From Synechococcus sp. UW140 (GTDB taxonomy: Bacteria > Cyanobacteriota > Cyanobacteriia > PCC-6307 > Cyanobiaceae), in NCBI GenBank assembly GCA_945860085.1, contig CAMAPJ010000001.1, positions 1 through 64,000 of the forward strand: a stretch of 64,000 nucleotides of DNA. Reading direction: 5' to 3'. This document shows, piece after piece, positions 8,226-16,965 of this stretch. Position 1 is the stretch's first letter, and the number at the start of each line of letters is the position of its first letter. The notes under the pieces were generated by a model, which had not been told where the DNA came from, searched no databases, and saw only the letters and a list, made by a program, of their open reading frames with translations. Made by a program: the position numbers and the translations under genes.

Positions 8226-10711
8226 ACAGCCAAACCCTAACGACCAAGAACCAGCTTGCTGATCTCGCTCTTGCCTGTGATGCAGCCAATGACTTTGCTC
8301 CGCTGGTGCAGCAGCTGCTGGCCGATGAGGGGCTAGCGACTGAACACCCGGTCGCCGAAAGCCCAACCGCCTTTCAATTCAGCCTGCTAGGCCAAAAGGC
8401 CTGGAATCTGGGCTTGCTCAATGAGGCCGTGTTGCTACTGAAGCGCTCCTTTGAGCTTGAGCCCCAGCAGCCGGTGGTGTTGCAGGCCCTAGGGGTGTTG
8501 TTGATTCAACTAGACAAACCTGATCCGGCCCAAAGTTGCCTCGATCTGGCCCTTACTCTTGATCCCAATCTGGCACCCGCCAGACTATTCCTTGGCGAAT
8601 TGCACATCAGCCAGAAGCGCTTTCAAACCGCCGTTGATTGCCTCGAGCAGCGCCTTAGCCTTGATCCAAATTCCGCCGAAACCCTCACCAACCTGGCCCT
8701 GGCCTTGCGTCCCCTAGGACGCTTAGAGGAGGCGATCACAAGGGCTGAGATGGCGCTCGCCGTCAATCCGGATAATTCAGCAATTCATTACAACCTGGGC
8801 TTACTCCACCTCAATAACCACAACTGGACAGAAGGCTGGTACCACCATGAATGGCGCCAAAGCCTCTGGGCCGATCAAGGCATGCGCCTCTGCATTCCCG
8901 TACCCAAGCCGAAGCCTTGGTCAGGCACGGATCCGGGCCTGACAAAGTTGGTTGTCGTCGCCGAACAGGGCCTAGGCGATACCTTTCAATTCGTCCGCTA
9001 TGGCCCCCACCTCCAGCAGAACCTTGCTGGGCTGCGGCTCTGCGTGCCCGATTCCCTGGTTTCCCTGATCAGCTTCTCCTATCCAAACCTTTCGGTAGTG
9101 GCTGCATCGACCTTTGCCCTAACAGAGGAGGAGGACTGGATCCCCCTCCTCTCGGCTCCCCATCATTTCGGCATCAATCCGGAGGATTGCCCTAGCGCCC
9201 ATCCCTACCTCCAGGTCCCAGACGAACGGCAACAGGCCTGGTCAAGGCGGCTGAAGCGCCCCGGCAAGCTGTTGGTTGGTGTGCATTGGCAGGGCAACCC
9301 CAAGGCTGAAACCGGCCTGCGCGAAGGTCGCTCCTTTCCATTGCAGGCATTAGCGCCGTTGGCGATTTTCCCGGAGCTGAATTTTGTTTCCCTACAAAAG
9401 GGTTCTGGCGCAGAGCAATTAGAAAACTGCAGCTTTCGAGATCGCTTTGTTGAGTGCCAAGCAGAAATATCGTCTACCCTCGATTTCATCGAAACCGCAG
9501 CAATCACAAAATGCTGTGATCTCGTAATCACAAACGATTCAGGCTTAGCCCACCTAGCAGGGGCCCTATCAGCCCCAACCTGGCTCTTACTTCATGTCCC
9601 GCCCGATTGGCGCTGGGGCAAGCAAGCAGAATCCACCCATTGGTATCCAAGCTTTCGCTTATTTAGGCAAGATCAGGATCAAAACTGGAACACAGTTATC
9701 CACCGGGTAATCCATCAGCTCCATGAGCAATTCCCATCTCTATCAAGGCAATACCGCTATGAATTCAGCGAAGAAAGCACTCCGCAAAACCCCATCTTAG
9801 CAAGCATTGCTTGCTCTCGGCCGTTACAATGCCTCCAATCCATGCCTGACTACGTGAGCGGATTTGTGATCAATTTAGATGACGCGAAGGAGCGCTGGGC
9901 TGCCATGGCCTCACAACTATCAAAGCTAGGATGGACATCAACCCACAAGCGTTTTAGCGCACTAACTGCCACGCAACAAGAAGCCAATGCGGCTGGGCTG
10001 AGAACGGCGGGAGAGCTAGGCCTTTGGCGCACCACTATATCTCTTCTGAATCAATGGCTAGGAGCAAAGCCACGCCCTACAGATATTTTGCATGTGATTG
10101 AAGATGACGCAATAATACATCAATCACTGCCATCCCTATTAGAGCCTCTTCAAATATGCAAGGACAAAGTTGACATATTATTTTCCGAAACCCTCCTCTC
10201 GGCAGGCACTTATAGGCGATTTTGCGACCTCAATAAAGATCAGCAATCGCATGGGTTTGGCATTACTTTTCTAAATTCAAGTCAATACGCTTGCGGTTCA
10301 ACATCTTACTTGCTCAGCGCCAATGGAGCAAGGAAGCTGCTCGAGGGCATGAGGCACCTCGAGGAGAGCAAGAAACTCGTGCCAATTGATCTTGGCATAC
10401 GTCAATTGTTTAGGGCAGGAAAACTAAATGCGGCAATATCGCTCCCATTTTTTTCAACTATCAGCAGCTCCATCTCCAACCCAAGCACGATACAAACTGG
10501 GCTAGGCACAAGCGTTACACTAAGCAAAAACGCTGACCTAGAATTGCGGCGCTTGTTTTATTTTAAAGCATGGAAGCAAAACAGATCTAGAGTTGTCTTA
10601 AATGATCTAGTCAACCTCCTCGCTGAGGGATTGGCTGAATCCGATCTTGAGGGTTTGATCGTAGATCTCATTGGCGACTGTCATTCTAGGGGATTGCTCC
10701 CTGGATACTAA
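8222..10711 (+). CDS. TPR-repeat / GT9-like / GT25-like fusion glycosyltransferase
   Basis: TPR-like N-terminus (AWNLGLLNEAVLLLKRSFELEPQQPVVLQALGVL). Middle VGVHWQGNPKAE...LVITNDSGLAHLAGALSAPTWLLL. C-terminal FVINLDDAKERW...HVIEDDAII typical of GT25. ATGA overlap with upstream gene. Confidence 0.8.
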   Translation: MNSQTLTTKNQLADLALACDAANDFAPLVQQLLADEGLATEHPVAESPTAFQFSLLGQKAWNLGLLNEAVLLLKRSFELEPQQPVVLQALGVLLIQLDKPDPAQSCLDLALTLDPNLAPARLFLGELHISQKRFQTAVDCLEQRLSLDPNSAETLTNLALALRPLGRLEEAITRAEMALAVNPDNSAIHYNLGLLHLNNHNWTEGWYHHEWRQSLWADQGMRLCIPVPKPKPWSGTDPGLTKLVVVAEQGLGDTFQFVRYGPHLQQNLAGLRLCVPDSLVSLISFSYPNLSVVAASTFALTEEEDWIPLLSAPHHFGINPEDCPSAHPYLQVPDERQQAWSRRLKRPGKLLVGVHWQGNPKAETGLREGRSFPLQALAPLAIFPELNFVSLQKGSGAEQLENCSFRDRFVECQAEISSTLDFIETAAITKCCDLVITNDSGLAHLAGALSAPTWLLLHVPPDWRWGKQAESTHWYPSFRLFRQDQDQNWNTVIHRVIHQLHEQFPSLSRQYRYEFSEESTPQNPILASIACSRPLQCLQSMPDYVSGFVINLDDAKERWAAMASQLSKLGWTSTHKRFSALTATQQEANAAGLRTAGELGLWRTTISLLNQWLGAKPRPTDILHVIEDDAIIHQSLPSLLEPLQICKDKVDILFSETLLSAGTYRRFCDLNKDQQSHGFGITFLNSSQYACGSTSYLLSANGARKLLEGMRHLEESKKLVPIDLGIRQLFRAGKLNAAISLPFFSTISSSISNPSTIQTGLGTSVTLSKNADLELRRLFYFKAWKQNRSRVVLNDLVNLLAEGLAESDLEGLIVDLIGDCHSRGLLPGY

Positions 10712-10811
10712 TAGCCGCTCAAGCTGACACCATGACATGTTTATGCCCTAACAGCCAAAACTTGTTTGCTGTCACAGATGATGTGGCTAAACCATTTCAA
10801 ATTCATAAATA

Positions 10812-12155
10812 ATGAAACGTTGGCTCCAACATCGCGCCCTTCCAGCCTTTCAGGGAATAGGCCAGCGTGTGGTGCGCAAAATTACCGAGGCCAGCGGCCA
10901 GCACCATTGGACGGCGCTGCAGCCCAGCCGCCGCTGGAGCTCCTGGATCATCTGGACACTCGTTGGCGTTGCGGGCTTTGGCATTGTTTGGTCATGCTTT
11001 GCCCGGATCGATGAAACCGTCCAAGCCACCGGCAAATTAGAGCCGAAAGGCACAACCAAAGACATCAAGGCACCCCTGGGGGGCGTGGTGCTCAAAATTC
11101 TTGTTCAAGATGGCCAATACGTGCATGCCGGCCAGGTCTTGTTGGAAATGGATACCACCGCAGCCAGTTCCAAGCTTGCGGCCCTAAGAATGGTGCGGGA
11201 GCGCCTGCTTGCTGACCTGCAGCTTAGCCGTGGTCAGCTGGGGGGTGCTGTGAATCGCCGGCTGTTATCGACAAACCAGATTGGCAAGCTCACAGCCCTC
11301 AATTCCGAGTATGCCTCAAGAATTGCTGCTGCCCATAGCGATGTAGCCCAGTCCCAATCCCAACTTGATGAGGTAAACACCCAACTATCTGCAAAACGGG
11401 CCGGCCTGAAAATCCGCGAACAAATTTTGCGTGACATCACCCCATTAGCAGCCCAAGGGGCCATGGCCCGTTCGCAGTATCTGAAGGAACTGCAAGATGT
11501 CCTACTCCTGCGAGGCGAAGTTCGTAGCTTGGAATCGAATACTGTGGGGCGGCGTCAGGCCCTAGGGTCAAGTCGCTTCAAACTGGCCAATACAGAAGCA
11601 ATGACTAGGATTGATTTCTCCTCCAAAGTGGAGGAAAGCGAGAAGCAGCTAGCCGAAATCTCCAGCCAGCTAGCCGAGACTGAGTTGACCCTGAAATATC
11701 AGAAAATCAAATCTCCGGTGAATGGTATGGTATTTGACCTAAAACCAACCTCGCCGGGCTATGTCGTACAAACCGAGATTCCCATGCTAAAAATTGTGCC
11801 CACTGATCACCTGGTAGCGCGAATTTTTGTAGCCAATAAGGATGTGGGCTTTATTCGTGTCGGACAACCAACGCAAGTGAGGGTTGATTCCTATCCATAC
11901 AATGAATTCGGCGAACTCAAGGGCCATGTCCAGTCGATCGGCTCAGATGTGCTAGCGCCAGATCAAACCTATAACTACTTCCGCTTCCCTGTCACGGTTG
12001 CCCTCGATCGCAGTTCGCTGCTCTACAAGGGTCAGAATCTTAAGCTGCGTGCAGGCATGTCAATCAATGCCAATGTGGTCCTACGCCAACGGCCCGTGAT
12101 TGCCATCTTTACCCAGCAAGTGTTACCATTTTGGGATAACCTTCAGAAGCTATAA
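10812..12155 (+). CDS. HlyD family periplasmic adaptor protein
   Basis: N-terminal TM; GKLEPKGTTKDIKAPLGGVVLKILVQDGQYVHAGQVLLEMD; C-terminal GMSINANVVLRQRPVI. Confidence 0.9.
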   Translation: MKRWLQHRALPAFQGIGQRVVRKITEASGQHHWTALQPSRRWSSWIIWTLVGVAGFGIVWSCFARIDETVQATGKLEPKGTTKDIKAPLGGVVLKILVQDGQYVHAGQVLLEMDTTAASSKLAALRMVRERLLADLQLSRGQLGGAVNRRLLSTNQIGKLTALNSEYASRIAAAHSDVAQSQSQLDEVNTQLSAKRAGLKIREQILRDITPLAAQGAMARSQYLKELQDVLLLRGEVRSLESNTVGRRQALGSSRFKLANTEAMTRIDFSSKVEESEKQLAEISSQLAETELTLKYQKIKSPVNGMVFDLKPTSPGYVVQTEIPMLKIVPTDHLVARIFVANKDVGFIRVGQPTQVRVDSYPYNEFGELKGHVQSIGSDVLAPDQTYNYFRFPVTVALDRSSLLYKGQNLKLRAGMSINANVVLRQRPVIAIFTQQVLPFWDNLQKL

Positions 12156-12279
12156 TTGCTCAGCCGGTTACATCTTCGATGCACAGACTCAAGGCTTAGG
12201 CTAATAAGCCCTACATTAGTTTTGACTGGGCCCTTGCCTGATCCCCGCAGCAGACTTGTCACGTCCAACGAATGCTGCA

Positions 12280-13464
12280 TTACAAAATGGTCTCCAATGC
12301 CCCCAGCAACACCTCCACCTCGCCAGCTGTGGTAGTGAGGTGGGTACAAGCCCGCAGGCAATGGGGATCATCGAGACTGCGCAGCCAGATGGCCTGGCTG
12401 CCGAGCTGGGCCACCACCGCCTCGGGGCTAAGGGCCGTACTACCGGTGAGCCGGAAGCTGACCAAACCGGCCGGCGGCGGCTCCTGCAGCAAGGTGTCCA
12501 GACCGGGAATCGCCTGGAGACCTTGCCAGAGCTGGCGGCTCCGCTCGCGGATCTGGACCAACCGCGTTTCAGGGCTGCCAACGGCAGCGAGCAGATCCAG
12601 GGAGCTGGCCAGGCCAGCCAGCAGGGGCACGCAGCTGGTGGCCACCTCAAAGCGGCGGGCATCGCCATGCCAGGCGCTGGCGGCGTTGCCCTCATGGCGC
12701 AGGCTGCGCCAGCCGATCAGGGTCGGCTGGGCCTGCTCCAGCAGGCGCTCTGAGAGGGCCACACCCCCCAATCCTTCCGGGCCGCACAGCCACTTGTGCC
12801 CCGTAAAGGCATAGATATCGGCGGCAGCGGCGGCCTCGGCCACCGCAAGGCTGCCCATCGATTGGGCCGCATCCACCAGCAGCCAGGGCTGGCGGCCATG
12901 GCGCTGCAGCCGTTCCGCCACCTTGGTGATCGGCATCACCGCCCCCGTGTTCCAGAGCAGGTGCGAGAGCACCACCATCCGGGTGCGCGGCGTCAGGCTC
13001 TGCTCCAGGCTGACTAGGAGCGCTGCATCGAGCCGGTCGGCGCCGGATTGGGCACTGAGCGCCTGCACCGGCAACACGGCCAGGGTCAGCTGCTGGCGGC
13101 GGGCGAGTTCCTGACAGGCGGCCACCACGCCGGGGTGTTCGCAGTCGCTGATCAAGAGCTCATCGCCGGCTTGCCACTGCAACCCCCAGAGGGGCAGCAC
13201 GCAGCCGCTGCTGACATTTTCGGTGAGAGCGATGCGGTGGGGGCCCACGCCACAGGCCTCAGCCAGGAGCGATCGCACCGCCGCCACCTGGGACTCAACG
13301 AAGGGCCACACTGCTGTGGTGAAAGGCCCGAGCTCCTGGATCGTGCGCCAACTGGCGACGATGGCCTCTAGGGAGGGATCCGGCAGGGGGCCCTGGCCGC
13401 CGTAGTTGAAGTAAGTCTTATTGGCCAGGGCGGGCATCAGGTCCCGCAACAGCACTTGTCCCAT
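12280..13464 (-). CDS. Aminotransferase class V-fold PLP-dependent enzyme (cysteine desulfurase/epimerase-like)
   Basis: MGQVLLRDLMPALANKTYFNYGGQGPLPDPSLEAI...LVDAAQSMGSLAV...YAFTGHKWLCGPEGLGG (PLP lysine motif). CAT at 13462-13464. Confidence 0.9.
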   Translation of the reverse strand: MGQVLLRDLMPALANKTYFNYGGQGPLPDPSLEAIVASWRTIQELGPFTTAVWPFVESQVAAVRSLLAEACGVGPHRIALTENVSSGCVLPLWGLQWQAGDELLISDCEHPGVVAACQELARRQQLTLAVLPVQALSAQSGADRLDAALLVSLEQSLTPRTRMVVLSHLLWNTGAVMPITKVAERLQRHGRQPWLLVDAAQSMGSLAVAEAAAAADIYAFTGHKWLCGPEGLGGVALSERLLEQAQPTLIGWRSLRHEGNAASAWHGDARRFEVATSCVPLLAGLASSLDLLAAVGSPETRLVQIRERSRQLWQGLQAIPGLDTLLQEPPPAGLVSFRLTGSTALSPEAVVAQLGSQAIWLRSLDDPHCLRACTHLTTTAGEVEVLLGALETIL

Positions 13465-14237
13465 CTGTGGTCTCGAGATTAAGGTGTGACCAAAGCCGTA
13501 GCTAAAGGTAGCCTTCAAGAAGCTTCCCACATACGACCGAAAGGATCGGAACGGGTACCAGCTCCAAAATGGCAGGCCAGCCCTCTCCTGGTTTTTTTGT
13601 GCCCAAAAGCTACTTCCGAATCCCAGGGGCCCGCTAAAAGCTGCTGGCCTGCATTGGCCCCTTAAGATTGACATTAAGGAGGGTGTTTTCGTTGAAGTTT
13701 TCTATGGACTCAAAAGTACCGCCTATGCCTAAGGCAATCAATAGAAAGAATTATTCTAATTGGTAGCGATGATGATCAGCTACCTGATTCAGCCACCTCA
13801 TTCAGCCAACTTGAAGTCTCACCCTTGGCCGCAGAAGATTGTCAATTAGAGAGGCGTCATCTTTCCTGGCAGTCTTCGGGATAACTCTCATCTGGTCATA
13901 AATCTAGAGAGACAAAGGCAAACGCAGGGTGATCGCCTCGGCCGGGTAAATCCGCAAACAAACCAACCAGGGGCGCCAATGAATAACAGAATTGAAGGGT
14001 TAAGGCAATTCAAAAAAACTAGAAATAGCCTATCGTAGTTTCCAGAAAATGCATTGCTTGCTGACAAAGCAACAAAAAGGGTGGTGGGGCCTAAACAGCG
14101 CGACGCAAACTCCAGCCCCACCACACCAAAACCCCCAAATTAGAGCGTCTTCACACATGCAGTACTCAATTCTTTTACTGCAGCACTAAACGTTGACACC
14201 GTATTCGGGCTGACATCTTGACCATTGGCTTGCTCTT

Positions 14238-14558
14238 CTAAGATGCTACTGAAGCCAGAAGCCAGATCCTGGCTTCAGTGGCATCTTTTTCCGTCACGAT
14301 TCTAGTCCCAATCTCTTCGAGTCTCTTCACAACAGAATCCAGATCACCTAAATAGGTCGGGTCTGTATGGTTTTTATCCTTATCGGCCTTCGCCATACCA
14401 TCTGCACCTTGCTTCAATAGCTCCATCACCTCTGGACAGGCACTTGCCAGAGTGTCACCCGCAGCGGGAGCCGGGGTCGATGAATTAGGTTCTGAGCCAC
14501 CACAGCTCGTCAAGGCAATCGTCAAAACCAATGCGGCTGCGGTCCTAAAGAAAGCCAT
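14238..14558 (-). CDS. Small putative lipoprotein
   Basis: MAFFRTAAALVLTIALTSCGGSEPN: signal peptide with lipobox. Confidence 0.65.
   Translation of the reverse strand: MAFFRTAAALVLTIALTSCGGSEPNSSTPAPAAGDTLASACPEVMELLKQGADGMAKADKDKNHTDPTYLGDLDSVVKRLEEIGTRIVTEKDATEARIWLLASVAS
14242..14290 (+). terminator. Terminator-like hairpin (17-bp stem with one G-U, 10-nt loop, then T5) in plus orientation
   Basis: GATGCTACTGAAGCCAG-AAGCCAGATC-CTGGCTTCAGTGGCATC-TTTTT. Confidence 0.5.
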
Positions 14559-14793
14559 CGAAAAGAATTGATCTAAATTTTAACCTCATTTTCATAGCCA
14601 CTTTCATGGCATGCTGATTTAGATTCGAGCAGGAAACGGCGCCCAAGGCGATTCAAGGTCTACTAGATTATTCAGCACAGGCCCCATTGATTGCATCTCA
14701 GGCGGGACATTGGCCTTCAATAGCTATCCAACCAGATAAGCAAACACCATAGACACAGCCCCGTATTCAAGACCAATTCCGGCACTGTGGCCA

Positions 14794-15207
14794 TCAGGGG
14801 TGGCAGTTGAAGCTACCGCGGCACTGCAGCTCCAGTCCAATCACTCCCACAAGCACGGTAAGGGGTGACAGCAGTGGCAGCGCATGCAAACCATGACCCA
14901 CGCGGCGAAGCCAAGGGCGAGCGTGAGGCCAAAAGCTGCCTAGGCCGTAGAGAACCCAGAGCAACAGGGGGATGAGGGCGCAGAGGAGTGGAAGGATCAA
15001 AACACCGGTGAGAATGAGCCATGGCCAGGGGTTCCCCGAAGAGCCAGGGGCGTCGAACATCATGAGCAGCGGCACGGCAAGCAGCAAGACCGGCGGGACG
15101 GCAAGAATGGTAATCAGCCCCCAAATCAGGCTGGCCCTCCAGGGCCCCTTGCGCATCCACAGCGCAGAAGGGTGTAGGCGCAGAGGTCCTTGGTGCTTAA
15201 CCATCAT
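14794..15207 (-). CDS. Hypothetical membrane protein
   Basis: Several hydrophobic segments: SLIWGLITILAVPPVLLLAVPLLMMF; WLILTGVLILPLLCALIPLLLWVLYGLG. Confidence 0.55.
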   Translation of the reverse strand: MMVKHQGPLRLHPSALWMRKGPWRASLIWGLITILAVPPVLLLAVPLLMMFDAPGSSGNPWPWLILTGVLILPLLCALIPLLLWVLYGLGSFWPHARPWLRRVGHGLHALPLLSPLTVLVGVIGLELQCRGSFNCHP

Positions 15208-16113
15208 GGCTGCAAATTTTCACAACGCTACCCAGAACATAGCGTTTTCGCCAGAGCCGCATTCAACGGGCGGTTCATGACAAGGCCGCAACGTGGCAAG
15301 CCTTGTCATGGATCCCACAAGCAGAGTAAACAACAACGCCCGCATCTGAGTGAACGGCTACCTACACCGAAGCAAGACAGCCATCTAATAGCAGGCCAAG
15401 GGCAAAAGTTCGTATGATTAGCAACGGCACTAATCTGGGCAAGCCCAGCTTAATTCACAGCGGAAGATACTAAAGCAAAACAGACATTAGACAGTAGTCG
15501 CAAGGACAACTCTGTTGACCAGGACATTGCGGCAGAAATCAAAGCTCCCCACACGCCTCACACGCACCGCTCCGCTTCCGTCCATGCCGGCGTCTTGGCC
15601 TGGTTCCAGTTGTGGGTGGATGGGCTTTTCTCGGTGCCAGTCCCTAGGGTTCCTGTGGGAACTTTGGATCTACCTGAGCACTAGTCCGAGTAGGTCTCTC
15701 TGAGCTGGCAGGAACCCCTTGCTGACCCCAACTGGTCTCTGCTGAGATCCTGCCAAAAGCCTGTGATTTCCTGCTTCAGATCCTTCAGGCAGATGGGTGA
15801 CGTCACGGTTCCTTTGGTTTGGTCAGCGATTCGCACACTCGGTGCCTAAAGACGGAGCTAAAGATTGCCCTGGCTTTTGCTCAAACCCATTGGAGGGAAG
15901 CTCTAGCCGAGGCTGCCAAAGGATGCCCAGCCAAGCATCCGCAAGGCGGTGTGGCCTGAGTCCGGCGGAGCCACCTACCGAGAGAAGCAGGCGAAGGGAC
16001 CTGGCTTTAAGGCCCAAACGGACTTCTTTCCTGAGGGAAGGCAAAGCTACTTAAAATTTGATCATGTCAACCCTGAGGCCACTACTAGTCCTTACAAGGC
16101 GAGTTAATCGAGA

Positions 16114-16746
16114 GTGGTAATTCGAGCCCAGCCGCATCAAGACTTATCCTTGTGGCGACCTGAAATCGCCAGGCAAAGCGGAAGATTTGTCAAAAGCAAT
16201 AGGCACAGCCTTGCTGCAGTAGTAGATTTAAAAAGATCATTTCTTGGCCAATTTACGTGCGACAAGCGTCCCAAAAGAACATTTGCCTTCTCAATCGTTA
16301 TTACTGCCTTAACGCTCTCTCCAATTCCCTTGGCAGCGAAACCAGTAACAGACCTAGCCATTGAGTGGAAGGGGATGGCTACCGTGACAGCCTTTGGCAC
16401 CCATAGCAAACTGCATCCACTCAATAGCGTTAACTCCGAAAAGACAAATAAGCCTTTTGGATGGAATGCGTACGAGGAAGGACGTACCTTGTAGGTTATC
16501 AAACAGCAAGGCAGGCATGTCGAGTTTGCATTGATTACGCCGCGAGGTACTCGTGCAGTTTTCGTTGGCACAATGTCCGCAGATGGCAAGCAATTACATG
16601 CAGCCGATAGTGTCCGCAGCCTAATACTGACTCGGGAAGGAGATCGCTTGTCAGGTTGTGGAACGGTTCGAGGGGGTGAAGGTAGTTTTGAAAATTACCT
16701 CAATAATTATGCAGTTATTTGCTGGGAACTAACTGCTACGAAGTAG
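16114..16746 (+). pseudogene. Secreted hypothetical protein interrupted by in-frame TAG
   Basis: ORF 16114-16494 ends at TAG 16492-16494. The same frame continues VIKQQGRHVEFALITPRGTRAVFVGTMSADGKQL... to 16746. Confidence 0.65.
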
Positions 16747-16965
16747 GTTTTTCTTGTTGGCCGAAGCGGGCATCAGGGCCCGCCGCTCGGCTGGGGACAT
16801 CGATGGTCAGCGGGGGCGGAGGTGGCAAAGCTGGGCCCGGTCCGCCGACTGGAACCAGGCCACACCGAACGGCAAGGACCAATCAAGACGGACCTTTTCC
16901 CCAGCGCAACCGTCAGCGCCGGAGGGCTGGTTCAGTTTTCGATATCGGCTGACATGGTTCTTGCT

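Noticed and set aside
13269-13276. GCGATCGC palindromes (also e.g. 21517, 38860, 54968)
   Set aside because: HIP1 octamer, a well-known highly iterated cyanobacterial sequence; not novel.
12256-13405. Several plus-strand ORFs over the class V aminotransferase
   Set aside because: Antisense open frames typical of high-GC DNA; the minus-strand gene has clear PLP motifs.
13888-14124. 78-aa minus-strand ORF
   Set aside because: No recognisable domain, cysteine-rich random-looking composition; not supportable as a gene.
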